Source: Paeniglutamicibacter psychrophenolicus
GTDB taxonomy: Bacteria; Actinomycetota; Actinomycetes; Actinomycetales; Micrococcaceae
Reading direction: 5' to 3'
Assembly: GCF_030812255.1 (NCBI RefSeq)
Contig: NZ_JAUSSH010000010.1
Coordinates: forward strand, 1-64,000
Length of the DNA stretch: 64,000 nucleotides
The notes under the pieces are model-generated. The model saw only the letters and a list, made by a program, of their open reading frames with translations, ran no database searches and was not told the origin of the DNA. The number at the start of each line of letters is the position of its first letter. Position 1 is the first letter of the stretch. Shown in pieces: positions 26,930-36,204 of the stretch. The position numbers were made by a program, and so were the translations under genes.

Positions 26930-27555
26930 TCCCGGTCCCCCGCTGCCGGGCCGAGTATCCGGTGGGCCAGGTCCTGGTGCGCCAGCCGGCGCATCGCGGC
27001 CAGGATCGGTTCGTAGACCGCGGTGCCGAGCACCGAGTACTCCACGGCCCGGGAGGTGTCGTCACCGGGCAACTGGGCCAGGTCGATCTCGGCGATCGCC
27101 ATCACGTGCCGGGCATAGCCGTGCAGGCGTTCGGTTCCCATGGGCATCCCCACGGCCTCTGCTGCGGCGAGCCCGCGCTCCAGCTGGGCCACCGCCGCGT
27201 AGCCGGGGTCGTAGAGCTGGCCGATCTCCGCCAGCGCGGCCCGGGCCCGTGGATAGTCGGCGCCGGGGTCCGCTTCCACGGCCGGGGGAAGCACCTCGAT
27301 CGCGCGGCCCAGCGTGCGGAAGCGGTCAGGCGCCGGCTCGTCGATGAGCCCCAGGATGGTGCGCACCGACGCCAGCGGCAGGCCCACGACCTCGGTGAGC
27401 GCGCGGATCAGCGCCAGCCGGCGCACGTGCTGCTCGCCGTAAATTGCCGTGGTCGCCCCGGTCGACTCCCCCGGAGCCAGCAGCCCTGCGCGCAGGTAGT
27501 ACTTTACCGTCGCCAGCGGCACCCCCGAGCGCTGGAGAAGCTCGGACATCTTCAT
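26926..27555 (-). CDS. MerR-family transcriptional regulator
   Basis: A 209-residue regulator whose N-terminus is a MerR winged helix (MKMSELLQRSGVPLATVKYY, then LRAGLLAPGE). A long helical C-terminal domain follows that lacks the cysteines of metal sensors, so it probably senses an organic ligand. AGGGG lies upstream of the ATG. It is divergent from a small membrane protein gene across 82 bp that contain a near-ideal palindrome, so the pair probably forms a regulator-target unit. Confidence 0.9.
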   Translation of the reverse strand: MKMSELLQRSGVPLATVKYYLRAGLLAPGESTGATTAIYGEQHVRRLALIRALTEVVGLPLASVRTILGLIDEPAPDRFRTLGRAIEVLPPAVEADPGADYPRARAALAEIGQLYDPGYAAVAQLERGLAAAEAVGMPMGTERLHGYARHVMAIAEIDLAQLPGDDTSRAVEYSVLGTAVYEPILAAMRRLAHQDLAHRILGPAAGDRD

Positions 27556-27565
27556 GTGAAACCCC

Positions 27566-27613
27566 TTGCATTGGATAGTTCAGGTACCTACCTTGGATAG
27601 TACAACTATCCAA
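27566..27613 (+). promoter_or_regulatory. Promoter and palindromic operator between merR and the membrane protein gene
   Basis: TTGCAT (27566-27571) and TACCTT (27589-27594) are spaced by 17 nt. TTGGATAGT occurs at 27571-27579 and 27593-27601, and its exact complement ACTATCCAA at 27605-27613. The last two form a perfect 9-bp inverted repeat with a 3-nt centre that overlaps the -10 region. This fits control of the membrane protein gene by the divergent MerR protein. Confidence 0.7.
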
Positions 27614-27637
27614 TCGGGTTCGAAAGGAACCACTCCC

Positions 27638-28054
27638 ATGGAACCCAGCACGCTGGTCCTTGCCGGAATCCTGCTTCTGGCCCTCGTCACCGTCGAATCG
27701 GGCGGCGCATTCCTCGTCCGCGTCGCCGCTGGCGGGGTACCCGCCAACGACCTGCAGAGATCCTGGTACCGCGCCGGGCACGCCCACGCCGCGGTCCTGC
27801 TGGTACTGTCGCTGGCGATCCTCGTCTCCGCGGACCAGCTCGATGTGCCGGGCTGGGTCGGCTGGATCGCCCGCTCGGGTGTCCCGGTCGCCGCGATCCT
27901 GATGCCCGCCGGGTTCTTCCTCTCCGTGCTCGGGAAAAACCCGGAAAAGCCCAACCGGCTGTCGCTTCTGATCGGGCTCGGCGCCGCGTCGCTGACCGCG
28001 GGCCTGATGGCCGCCGGGATCGGGGCGATCACCACCGGGGCCGGTTCCGCCTGA
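27638..28054 (+). CDS. Small four-helix membrane protein
   Basis: The 138-residue product has about four membrane helices: LVLAGILLLALVTVESGGAF, then HAAVLLVLSLAILVSA, GWIARSGVPVAAILMPAGFF and LIGLGAASLTAGLMAAGIGA. A conserved-looking RSWYRAGHAHA segment lies between the first two. I recognise no family or function. AAAGGAACC precedes the ATG. It is controlled, by inference, by the divergent MerR regulator through the palindrome at 27593-27613. Confidence 0.8.
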   Translation: MEPSTLVLAGILLLALVTVESGGAFLVRVAAGGVPANDLQRSWYRAGHAHAAVLLVLSLAILVSADQLDVPGWVGWIARSGVPVAAILMPAGFFLSVLGKNPEKPNRLSLLIGLGAASLTAGLMAAGIGAITTGAGSA

Positions 28055-28225
28055 GGAAACGCGGAAGGTCGGCCGCACCCTCAAACCTGCAACGCGTGCG
28101 GCAGGTTCGTGGCCAGGTCGATCCACCAGGCTCGATGACTTGTCCACAGTCCTGCGGACGGTAGGCCCGCTGGCCCACGGATCTGTCCATGCTGGGATTC
28201 CCCCACCGAATACCCAAGGACGGCC

Positions 28226-29374
28226 ATGACCACGACCAGCAAGCAATTGCGCCGCAAGCACCGCAAGTCCCCGAAGCCACGGCGACAGGGCCCCCACCCG
28301 TCGCGCGCCTCGGGATTGGAACGGCTCTACGCCCTGGAACCTGCCTACATTGTTTGGAGATCCCGCGCCGTGCTGCCCGACCAGGCCCACGACGACTGGG
28401 CGGGATTACTTGTCCTGCTGGAGGCCTACGCCAAAATCGGGCCGTTCAATGCTCCCGACGCATTCAACCCGAAATCCTTCGCATTGATGCTGAACGGCAT
28501 CCGCCGCGTTTCCGGCGAAGCGGCCCACCAAACCCTGAATCGCTTGGATGGCTACCTGCACTTCCTGAATGACACCGGCCGGTGGCATCGCGGAAGCGAG
28601 GTCTTCGACCTGCTGCATATGCTGGTCCTGGTGCGTGTTCCCGGCCCCACCCATCGACGCACACCCCGTGAATGTCCGCTCGACATCCCTGAGAGACACG
28701 GCCAAGGCATAGCGCTCGTGCAGTGGGCCGCCTATCTCCTGGACGAGATGCTCGAGGGGAGGTTCATCCCGGACGTCACCGAATCGCTTGCTTTTCCGGT
28801 CGCGGACCCTGCCGGCCCCATTCTGTTGGCGCCGGGTCTATACCCGCTGCCGCTTTCGATATTCATGGACCTTTTCACTGCCATGGACGAAGCAGATCTC
28901 TTCGAAACCGATGAAGGCGAAAGCGTCTGGGACGAGGAGGAATGCGTCGAGGAGGCCGTGGAGAACGACGGTGAGCCGTATCCCACCCATGCGGGGATGG
29001 CCCTGCTGCAGGACGATCATCCTCGAAACCACGATGCCATCCGCAGCCTGCTGACGGGCTACTTGCAAATCCTGGCCTTGGCGCATGCCACACCCGCGTC
29101 CGGCCTGGCAGGGCTGCGGCGGGCCGAAAGGTTTATCTCCGTCCTCGGCGACGCGGCCGCCGAACCATCGACCGCCAAGGCCCACGGGGAAACCAGCTTG
29201 CTGAGTCTTGGCGAGGACATCCGGGACCGGCCGGCGGACCGATTCGGGGAAATCTCCGCCTCCATCCTCGCGTGCTTGGAAGCCGGAGTCTTGGAATACG
29301 TCGACGGCATTCTCGTCGCCCAGACCGTTGTGCGTGAGGCCATCAAGGACCTGCGCGATGAATATGCGGGGTGA
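28226..29374 (+). CDS. Hypothetical protein, 382 residues
   Basis: I do not recognise this protein. It starts with a strongly basic tail (SKQLRRKHRKSPKPRR). It continues as a mostly alpha-helical soluble protein with no signal peptide or membrane span, and contains a very acidic central stretch (ETDEGESVWDEEECVEEAV). AAGGA lies 5 nt before the ATG, and codon use is ordinary for the genome, so it is probably expressed. It stands alone in the accessory zone, upstream of and convergent with the toxin-antitoxin locus. Confidence 0.75.
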   Translation: MTTTSKQLRRKHRKSPKPRRQGPHPSRASGLERLYALEPAYIVWRSRAVLPDQAHDDWAGLLVLLEAYAKIGPFNAPDAFNPKSFALMLNGIRRVSGEAAHQTLNRLDGYLHFLNDTGRWHRGSEVFDLLHMLVLVRVPGPTHRRTPRECPLDIPERHGQGIALVQWAAYLLDEMLEGRFIPDVTESLAFPVADPAGPILLAPGLYPLPLSIFMDLFTAMDEADLFETDEGESVWDEEECVEEAVENDGEPYPTHAGMALLQDDHPRNHDAIRSLLTGYLQILALAHATPASGLAGLRRAERFISVLGDAAAEPSTAKAHGETSLLSLGEDIRDRPADRFGEISASILACLEAGVLEYVDGILVAQTVVREAIKDLRDEYAG

Positions 29375-29529
29375 CCTGCATTGGCCCGCGCCCCGGACAC
29401 CTCCAGGACCTGAAACAACTAGGGATCCCGGATCCTGTCACGAGTTCCCTGGCATCCTCGGGCTGCTTCGCCCTTCGCTGCCGCACTCATCGCGGGTCGC
29501 TATCCGAATCATGACCGGGGAACTCAATT

Positions 29530-29829
29530 TCACGCAACGGCTTCGAAGCGGAGCCTGAGTCCAAGGGCCTTGACCACCTTGACGAAGGTGGCGAAGCTCG
29601 GGTTACCGTCGGCCGAAAGCGCCTTGTACAGACCCTCGCGGCTCATCCCGACGCGGCGTGCGAGTTCGCTGACGTTTCCGGAACGCGCAATTGTGCCCAG
29701 CGCCTGGGCGACCATGGCGGGGTCGTCGCTCTCTTCCAATACTGCTTCAAGATAAGCAGCAGCGTCCTCTAGATCCTTGAGGTAGTCCGCACCATCATAG
29801 GGGCTAAAGACTTCGGTTGCTTTGCTCAT
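29530..29829 (-). CDS. Antitoxin of a RelE/HigB-type module (HTH, addiction-module antidote family)
   Basis: A 99-residue DNA-binding antitoxin. The N-terminus (PYDGADYLKDLEDAAAYLEA) is the segment that usually contacts the toxin. The C-terminal half is an XRE-like helix-turn-helix (NVSELARRVGMSREGLYKAL). It matches the COG3636-type antidote. The ATG at 29829 lies inside the 3' end of the upstream toxin gene, as usual for this family. With the toxin frameshifted, the antitoxin may be the only active component left. Confidence 0.85.
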   Translation of the reverse strand: MSKATEVFSPYDGADYLKDLEDAAAYLEAVLEESDDPAMVAQALGTIARSGNVSELARRVGMSREGLYKALSADGNPSFATFVKVVKALGLRLRFEAVA

Positions 29830-30123
29830 TGTTCTTCCATTCATCGGCGATTCTGCATGCGTCGTTGATATCGCTACTCTGGCTCGATTTGCTGCCCCTC
29901 AGAGCAACAGGATCAATCGATCTCCATCATGAAGGAAATACACCCGGTATCCCGGGCCAACATCAATCCGCAATTCCGAGATCCCCCGCCCGACAGGTTT
30001 CACGTCACCCGGATTTCCCGCGGCCAGGCGATCGATCCTCGCCGTGACGCGCGCGGCGGCTCGACGATCCCTCAAACCAGATCGCCAGCGGTCGAAGGTC
30101 TCACTCTTGAGAATCTCGATCAC
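29804..30123 (-). pseudogene. RelE/ParE-type toxin gene (addiction-module killer) with a one-base deletion
   Basis: From the GTG at 30123 the frame gives MIEILKSETFDRWRSGLRD, RVTARIDRLAAGNPGDVKPV and GPGYRVYFLHDGDRLILLL. It stops early (TGA at 29899) at 74 residues. Family members run about 100 residues, with LLCGGDKxxQ following this point. Shifting frame by one base just before the stop restores GSKSSQSSDINDACRIADEW and further residues to a stop at 29804, overlapping the antitoxin start as expected. One base therefore appears to be missing near 29897-29904. The module is probably inactive unless frameshifting or a sequence error is involved. Confidence 0.75.
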
Positions 30124-30320
30124 ATGTCAACTGCAGTTCACAATTCAATGGTGGGCAACGCCAGCTCCACTGCGGAATTTCGGTTCCTGGCAGGTAGGTA
30201 TTTTTGTTCGGCGGCTGCCGGAGACAGTCCTGTCGGGTTCCCTGCCGGCACTGCGGTCCTTCTCCGGAGAAACCAGCAGGAACATTCTGGATCAATCCGG
30301 AAACTGGAACTTAACAGGTC

Positions 30321-30369
30321 AGGGGGCCGGCAACCCCACCGCAAAAGCGGTGAAGGATGCCGACCCCCT
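30321..30369 (-). terminator. Nested hairpin downstream of pheT
   Basis: An outer 12-bp stem with one G-U (30321-30332 with 30358-30369, AGGGGGCCGGCA) encloses an inner 6-bp hairpin (CACCGC-AAAA-GCGGTG, 30337-30352). It lies 23 bp after the pheT stop. There is no T-run, but its position suits the end of the pheST message. Confidence 0.6.
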
Positions 30370-30391
30370 ACCGGATCAGATATTGCCTGTC

Positions 30392-32932
30392 TTAGCGCTG
30401 CACGGCACCGAAGCGCTCGGCCGCCAGGACCACCGCTGCGGCACGCGCCTCGGAGGCCTCGTCCGCGGTCAGCGTGCGGTCGTTGGCGCGGAAGCGCAGG
30501 CCGAAGGCCAACGACTTCTTGCCCTCCTCGATTCCGGTGCCGGAGTACACGTCAAACAGCGCAATGTCCTCGAGCAGTTCGCCGGCCCCCTCGCGCAGGG
30601 TCTCCAGCACGTCCGAGGCCACCACGGCCGAATCAACGACCAGCGCGACATCCTGGGTGGAGATCGGGAAGGTGGAGATGTGCTTGGCCACGATCACGTC
30701 GGCGGCGGCCTCGAACAGCTCGTCCGCGTTGATTTCCATGGCCACGGTGCGCTCGGGCAAATCCAGCTCGGCCAGCAGCTTCGGGTGCAGCTCGCCGGCG
30801 TAGCCGACGTGCGTTCCGTTGCGCAGCGCCAGGGCCGCGGTGCGGCCCGGGTGGAACGCCTGGTGCGCGCCCTGCGACACGACGACCTCCACGCCCAGCA
30901 CGTCGCCGACCAGCCTGGCCACGTCCAGGGCGTCGGCCCAGTCGTAGGCACGCGGCACGTGTGCTGCGGCCACGGGCGAATCGTGCCCGGTCAGCACGGC
31001 GGCAAGGTGCGTCGGCTGGTGCGGCAGCCCGTTGTACAGGGCATCCAGCTCCTCATCCGAGGGCCTGGCCCCCAGCGGAGGAATGGTGGCGGTGCCCAGG
31101 GTCTCGCCCGGCAGGAACACCTGGCCGGCCTCGTAGAGGGCCAGGTCGCGGAAACCTCGGCCGTGGTTGCGCCGGGCAATGCCCAGCAGCCCCGGCAGGA
31201 TCGAGGTGCGCATGAAGCCGAATTCGCTGGACATCGGGTTGTTCAGCTTCACCGCCGGAACCTCGCCGGCCTCGGCTGCGCCGAAGGTGTTGTTCTGCGC
31301 CTTGGTGACGAACGGGTAGGACAACACCTCGGTCAGCCCGGCGTCGGCCAGGGACTGCACCACGCGGCGGCGCTGGGACTGCACGCGGGAGTAGCCGCGG
31401 CCCGGAGGGGCCGTGGGCAGCGTCGCCGGGATCAGGTCGTAGCCGACCAGGCGGGCGATTTCCTCGACCAGGTCCTGCTTGGTGGCCAGGTCCGGGCGCC
31501 AGGTCGGCGCGGTGACGCGGTATCCGCCCTGGACGGTCTCAATCTGCGCCCCGATCTCGCCCAGGGACCAGGTGACCTGGTCCTCGGTGTAGTCGATGCC
31601 GATCAGTGCCGAGGCGAACCCGGCCGGCAGCTCGATCACGACGGGTTCCGGTGCGGTTCCCTCGTCGGTGACCAGCGTGGTGGCGGTGCCGCCGGCCAGC
31701 TGGACCAGCAGGTCCACTGCGCGCTGGGCCGCCACGTCGGCGATCTTCCAGTCCACTCCGCGTTCGAAGCGCTTCGAGGCCTCGGAGGGCAGCTTGTGGC
31801 GGCGACGCGAACGGGCAATGGTGATCGGCTCGAAGTGCGCGGCCTCGATCAGCACCGTGTTGGTCGCGGCGGAGACCTCGGTGGAGGCCCCGCCCATGAC
31901 CCCGGCAATGCCGATGGCGCCGGACTCGTCGGTGATCAACAGGTCCTCGACGTGCAGCTTGCGTTCCTTGGTGTCCAGCGTCACCAGGGTCTCCCCTGCA
32001 TTGGCGCGGCGCACCGTGATGGCCCCGGTCAGCTTGTCCGCATCGTAGAAGTGCAGCGGCTGGCCGAGCTCGAGCATCACGTAGTTGGAGATGTCCACGA
32101 CCAGGGAGATCGAGCGCATGCCGGCCAGGCTCAGCCGGCTGGCCATCCACGGCGGGGTCGGCAGTGCCGGGTTCACGTTGGTGACGGTTCGGGTGACAAA
32201 CCTGTCGCAGCCGTCCTTGCCGTAGATGCCCGCGGCGTCCTTGAGCTTGACTGGGTGCCCGGGGCCGGTGGCCGCATCCACGGTGACCAGCGAGGCCGGA
32301 TCCGTGAAGGGCGTGTTGGTGGCGTGCGCGAATTCGCGGGCCACGCCGCGGATCGAGAACGCGTAGGAGCGGTCCGGGGTGACGTTGATTTCGGCGGCCT
32401 GGTCGTAGAGGCCCAGCAGCTCCATCGCGTCGGTGCCGATCTCCGGGTCAAGGCCCAGGGCCGAGAGCACGATGATGCCGTCGTGGTCGTCCCCGATGCC
32501 CAGCTCGCGGGAGGAGGCGATCATGCCGGCCGAAAGGTGGCCGTAGGTGTTCCGGGCGCTGATGGCGAAGTTTCCGGGCAGCACGGCGCCGGGAAGGGTG
32601 ACCACGACCTTGTCGCCCTCCACGAAGTTGTGCGCGCCGCAGATGATTCCCTGCACGCCCGAGGGATCGATGCCCTCATTGGTCAGGGTCTGTTCGGCAC
32701 CTTCGGGGACGACGCGGACCTGGCACCAGTTGATGGTCTTGCCGTTGGTCTGCTCCTCCTTGACGATGGAGAGCACCTGGCCGACCACGATCGGGCCGGA
32801 GAGCTCGTCGGTGGGACGGTGCACGTCCTCTTCCTCGAGGCCCACCTTGACCAGTTCGGCCATGACGTCTTCGGCCGAGGCATCGGCCGGTACCTGCGCG
32901 TATTCGCGCAGCCATGAAAGGGGAATACGCAT
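30392..32932 (-). CDS. pheT: Phenylalanyl-tRNA synthetase beta subunit
   Basis: The large subunit of the alpha2-beta2 enzyme that charges tRNA-Phe. The 846-residue product starts MRIPLSWLREYAQVP and has an N-terminal tRNA-binding OB domain. The B3/B4 editing domain and the B5 domain follow (LPSEASKRFERGVDW marks the start of this part). It ends in the FDX-ACB anticodon-binding domain (FPISTQDVALVVDS...FRANDRTLTADEA). Length is normal. It lies 3 nt after pheS. Confidence 0.97.
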   Translation of the reverse strand: MRIPLSWLREYAQVPADASAEDVMAELVKVGLEEEDVHRPTDELSGPIVVGQVLSIVKEEQTNGKTINWCQVRVVPEGAEQTLTNEGIDPSGVQGIICGAHNFVEGDKVVVTLPGAVLPGNFAISARNTYGHLSAGMIASSRELGIGDDHDGIIVLSALGLDPEIGTDAMELLGLYDQAAEINVTPDRSYAFSIRGVAREFAHATNTPFTDPASLVTVDAATGPGHPVKLKDAAGIYGKDGCDRFVTRTVTNVNPALPTPPWMASRLSLAGMRSISLVVDISNYVMLELGQPLHFYDADKLTGAITVRRANAGETLVTLDTKERKLHVEDLLITDESGAIGIAGVMGGASTEVSAATNTVLIEAAHFEPITIARSRRRHKLPSEASKRFERGVDWKIADVAAQRAVDLLVQLAGGTATTLVTDEGTAPEPVVIELPAGFASALIGIDYTEDQVTWSLGEIGAQIETVQGGYRVTAPTWRPDLATKQDLVEEIARLVGYDLIPATLPTAPPGRGYSRVQSQRRRVVQSLADAGLTEVLSYPFVTKAQNNTFGAAEAGEVPAVKLNNPMSSEFGFMRTSILPGLLGIARRNHGRGFRDLALYEAGQVFLPGETLGTATIPPLGARPSDEELDALYNGLPHQPTHLAAVLTGHDSPVAAAHVPRAYDWADALDVARLVGDVLGVEVVVSQGAHQAFHPGRTAALALRNGTHVGYAGELHPKLLAELDLPERTVAMEINADELFEAAADVIVAKHISTFPISTQDVALVVDSAVVASDVLETLREGAGELLEDIALFDVYSGTGIEEGKKSLAFGLRFRANDRTLTADEASEARAAAVVLAAERFGAVQR

Positions 32933-32935
32933 GTC

Positions 32936-34024
32936 CTAGATCTCCATCCCGAAGTGCTCGCTGAAGCGGATATCGCCCTCGATCATGTCGTGCATGTCGG
33001 GGACCTCGTTGCGGAACATCAGGGTCCGCTCCACGCCCATGCCGAAGGCGAACCCGGAGTATTCCTCCGGGTCGATGCCGGCGGCACGCAGCACATTGGG
33101 GTTGACCATGCCGCAGCCGCCCCACTCGATCCATTGTGCCCCGCCCTTGGCACCCGGGTGCCAGATGTCCAGCTCGGCGCTGGGCTCGGTGAACGGGAAA
33201 AAGTTCGGGCGCAGGCGGATGGAGGCGTCCTCGCCGAACATCTGCCGGGCAAAGTGCTCCAGGGTTCCGCGCAGGTCGGCCATGGTCAGGTTCTTGTCGA
33301 TGGCCAGGCCCTCGAACTGGTGGAAGACCGGGGTGTGCGTGGCGTCAAGCTCGTCGGTGCGGTATACCCGTCCCGGGCACAGCACGTAGATCGGCACCTC
33401 GCGCTCGAGCATCGAGCGGACCTGCACCGGCGAGGTGTGGGTGCGCAGCAAAAGGTGCGAATCGACGGGGTCGATGAAGAAGGTGTCCTGCATTTCGCGG
33501 GCCGGGTGGTCCGGGGCGAAGTTCAGGGCGTCGAAGTTGAACCACTCGGACTCGACCTCGGGGCCCTCGGCGATTTCCCAGCCCATGCCCACGAAGATGT
33601 CCGAGACGCGGTCCTGCAGCGTGGACAGCGGGTGGCGTGCCCCGGCGCGGCGGCGGCGCGGTGCCGCGGTGACGTCAACGGTTTCCTCCACCAGGATGCG
33701 GGCGGCGTCCTCGGCCTCAAGCACCACGGTGCGCTCGGCCAGGGCCTTGTTGACCCGCCCGCGGGAGGCACCCATGAGCTTGCCGGCGGCGGCCTTCTCG
33801 GACTTGTCGAGGCGGCCGATTTCGCGGTTGGCCAGCGACAGCGGGGCCTTTTCCCCGGTGTGGGCCAGGCGTGCGGCCTTGAGCTCGTCCAGGTTGACTG
33901 CCGCGGCGAAGGCGGCCAGCGCCGCCTGCACCACAAGATTGATGCCGGCCTCGTCGGTGGGGTGCGGGACGTCCGGGCTGTGGGCGTCCGTGACGTCCTT
34001 TTCCGGATTCGTGGGTTCAGACAT
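32936..34024 (-). CDS. pheS: Phenylalanyl-tRNA synthetase alpha subunit
   Basis: The catalytic alpha subunit of the class II synthetase. Of 362 residues, the first 110 or so form a coiled-coil tRNA-binding arm. The catalytic core holds motif 2 ([19 protein letters not shown]) and motif 3 ([15 protein letters not shown]). [20 protein letters not shown] marks the domain boundary. It is first in the pheST operon and divergent from the penicillin-binding protein gene. Confidence 0.97.
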   Translation of the reverse strand: MSEPTNPEKDVTDAHSPDVPHPTDEAGINLVVQAALAAFAAAVNLDELKAARLAHTGEKAPLSLANREIGRLDKSEKAAAGKLMGASRGRVNKALAERTVVLEAEDAARILVEETVDVTAAPRRRRAGARHPLSTLQDRVSDIFVGMGWEIAEGPEVESEWFNFDALNFAPDHPAREMQDTFFIDPVDSHLLLRTHTSPVQVRSMLEREVPIYVLCPGRVYRTDELDATHTPVFHQFEGLAIDKNLTMADLRGTLEHFARQMFGEDASIRLRPNFFPFTEPSAELDIWHPGAKGGAQWIEWGGCGMVNPNVLRAAGIDPEEYSGFAFGMGVERTLMFRNEVPDMHDMIEGDIRFSEHFGMEI

Positions 34025-34176
34025 GGGGTTCTACGGCCCTTTTCACTGTTGATTGTGTATCTGGTTCTCCCCCCTATTCTAGGTGCTTGACCGCACCACC
34101 CTTGAATCACCGCGCGCACCGTCTTTCGGCTTCCCACGTGTGGACACCCACCAGCGCTTAGGCAATAGTTGAACCC

Positions 34177-36075
34177 ATGTCGCGAGTTCTTCGAACCTTT
34201 GCCCTGCCTGCCGCCGCCCTGTTGATGATCGGCTCGCTGGGCGCCTGCTCCGCCCCTCCGCCGCCGAACGCCGCCGCCGAGTCGCTGGCCGCCTCCCTGC
34301 AGTCCCTGGACCTGGGATCCGTCCCCCTGGCCGGGACCGACGCGGCCACGGCCACCGCGGAGCTGGCCGAGGCCCTGAAGCCGCTGGGATCCATCGAGCA
34401 CAAGGTCACCCTCGAATCGGTCACCGAGGACGAGGGATCCGCCGACCCGAAGACCGCCACCGCCACCTACAACAACGTGTGGGACGTCGATTCCTCCGAC
34501 ACCGACTGGACCTACCAGAGCACCGCCACCCTCGAATTCGACACGGACACCAAGACCTGGCTGGTGCGCTACGACCCGTCCATCGCGGTGCCCGGCCTCG
34601 AGGCCGGCCAATACGTGGCCAGGGCTTCCACCCCGGCGGCGCGCGGGGAGATCCTGGGCAACAAGGACCAGACCCTGGTCACCGACCGCCCGGTGCTGCG
34701 CATCGGGATCAACAAGGAGTCCATCGACGAGGCGCAGTGGGAGGGCTCGGCAAAAAAGCTCGCGAAGCTGCTGGAACTCGACGCCGACCCCTACGCACAG
34801 CGCGTGGCCGCCGCCGGTCCGCGGGCCTTTGTCGTGGCCATCACGCTGCGCGACGATGCGGACCGCACCGTCACCGATGCACAGCTCGAGGCCATCCCGG
34901 GGGTCCTGGCGCAACCCGATTCGCTGCCGCTGGCACCCAGCAGGAACTTTGCCCGGTCCATCCTGGGCTCGGTGGGCGAAGCCACGGCGGAAATCGTGGC
35001 CGATTCCAAGGGCGCCATCGGCGCCGGTGAACAGGTCGGGCTCTCCGGATTGCAAAAGGCCTACCAGGACACGCTGGCCGGAACCAAGGGCTACAGCATC
35101 AACATCTACGACAAGGACAAGCGCGAGGTCTCCACCCTGGTGTCCCGCGAGGCGGTGTACGGCAAGGACCTGAAAACCACGCTCGATCGCGGCATGCAGG
35201 AATCCGCCGAGTCGCTGCTGGCCGATTCGGCCTCCGACAGCGCCCTGGTCGCCGTGCGGCCCTCCGACGGGGCCATCCTGGCCGCGGCCTCCGGTCCCGC
35301 GTCCAACGCCCAGAACACCGCGCTGCTGGGCAAGTACGCCCCCGGTTCCACGTTCAAGGTCATCACCGCGCTGGCCATGCTGCGCTCCGGCGACACCCCC
35401 AAAACCACCGTCCAGTGCCCCGCCACCATGACCGTGGACGGCAAGGCGTTCAAGAACTACGATGGCTACCCCTCCAGCGCCCTGGGCAGCATCCCGCTGT
35501 CCGAGGCCCTGGCGCAATCCTGCAACACCGTCTTCCTTGAAGGCGCCTCGAAGGTCAAGGCCCCGGCGCTGGCCGACGCCGCGGCCTCCCTGGGGCTGAA
35601 CCTGAGCCCCTCGACCGGGGCCGCGTCCTTCCTGGGCTCGGTGCCGGACGATTCGACCGGGACGGAGCTGGCGGCCAACGGCATTGGCCAGGGCATCGTC
35701 GAGGCCTCGGCGCTGGGCATGGCAACCGTTGCCGCCTCGGTGCAGAACGCCGCCACCGTCTTCCCCCTCCTGGTGACCGGCCCCGAGCCCGAGGCCGCGC
35801 CCAAGCCCAAGAACCCGCTGACGTCGGCCGAGGCCAAGGAGCTGGCCGGCATGATGGCCCAGGTCGTGGACCACGGAACCCTGAAGGACCTCAAGCTCGG
35901 ATCCAAGACCATCGGCAAGAGCGGCACCGCCGAATACGATGCCGAGCGCAACGCCCACGCCTGGGCCATCGCCGCCCGGGGCGACCTGGCGGTCGCGGTC
36001 TTCGTGGGCGACGGCAGCGGAGGCGCGCAAACGGCCGGCCCGATCCTTGCCGATTTCCTTTCAGCGAGCCAATAG
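34177..36075 (+). CDS. Penicillin-binding lipoprotein (class B transpeptidase with NTF2-like N-terminal domain)
   Basis: A 632-residue cell-envelope transpeptidase. The signal sequence ends with the lipobox LGAC, so it is probably lipid-anchored. Residues about 35-150 form an NTF2-like (MecA-N-type) domain, then a dimerisation region, then the transpeptidase with all three active motifs: STFK with Ser391, SCN at about 448, and KSG at 581 (KSGTAE). It is not part of the division cluster. The NTF2-plus-transpeptidase layout resembles low-affinity PBPs of Gram-positives, but resistance is not implied. Confidence 0.93.
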   Translation: MSRVLRTFALPAAALLMIGSLGACSAPPPPNAAAESLAASLQSLDLGSVPLAGTDAATATAELAEALKPLGSIEHKVTLESVTEDEGSADPKTATATYNNVWDVDSSDTDWTYQSTATLEFDTDTKTWLVRYDPSIAVPGLEAGQYVARASTPAARGEILGNKDQTLVTDRPVLRIGINKESIDEAQWEGSAKKLAKLLELDADPYAQRVAAAGPRAFVVAITLRDDADRTVTDAQLEAIPGVLAQPDSLPLAPSRNFARSILGSVGEATAEIVADSKGAIGAGEQVGLSGLQKAYQDTLAGTKGYSINIYDKDKREVSTLVSREAVYGKDLKTTLDRGMQESAESLLADSASDSALVAVRPSDGAILAAASGPASNAQNTALLGKYAPGSTFKVITALAMLRSGDTPKTTVQCPATMTVDGKAFKNYDGYPSSALGSIPLSEALAQSCNTVFLEGASKVKAPALADAAASLGLNLSPSTGAASFLGSVPDDSTGTELAANGIGQGIVEASALGMATVAASVQNAATVFPLLVTGPEPEAAPKPKNPLTSAEAKELAGMMAQVVDHGTLKDLKLGSKTIGKSGTAEYDAERNAHAWAIAARGDLAVAVFVGDGSGGAQTAGPILADFLSASQ

Positions 36076-36114
36076 GCCGGCCTCCCGGCCGCGCCCCGAA
36101 AGGCCATTAAGTCT

Positions 36115-36162
36115 CGAGGGACCAACAGTTGCGGAGTCTCTTCCGCAAGTGTTGGTCCCTCG
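36115..36162. terminator. Long hairpin between convergent PBP and lppM genes
   Basis: A 21-bp stem with one mismatch (36115-36135 with 36142-36162; arms start CGAGGGACCAACA) and a 6-nt loop lies between the two convergent genes. It could end transcription from both sides. No long T-run is present. Confidence 0.75.
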
Positions 36163-36204
36163 GGTGTTCGGCGGCCGAACCGCTCGGTTCGGCCTCGTGC
36201 GTGG

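Noticed and set aside
30321-30369. Riboswitch or T-box downstream of pheT
   Set aside because: It follows the operon rather than preceding a gene and has no T-box or aptamer sequence signature.
34177-36075. MecA-type resistance determinant
   Set aside because: The NTF2-like domain and transpeptidase motifs are shared by many housekeeping class B PBPs; nothing indicates acquired resistance.
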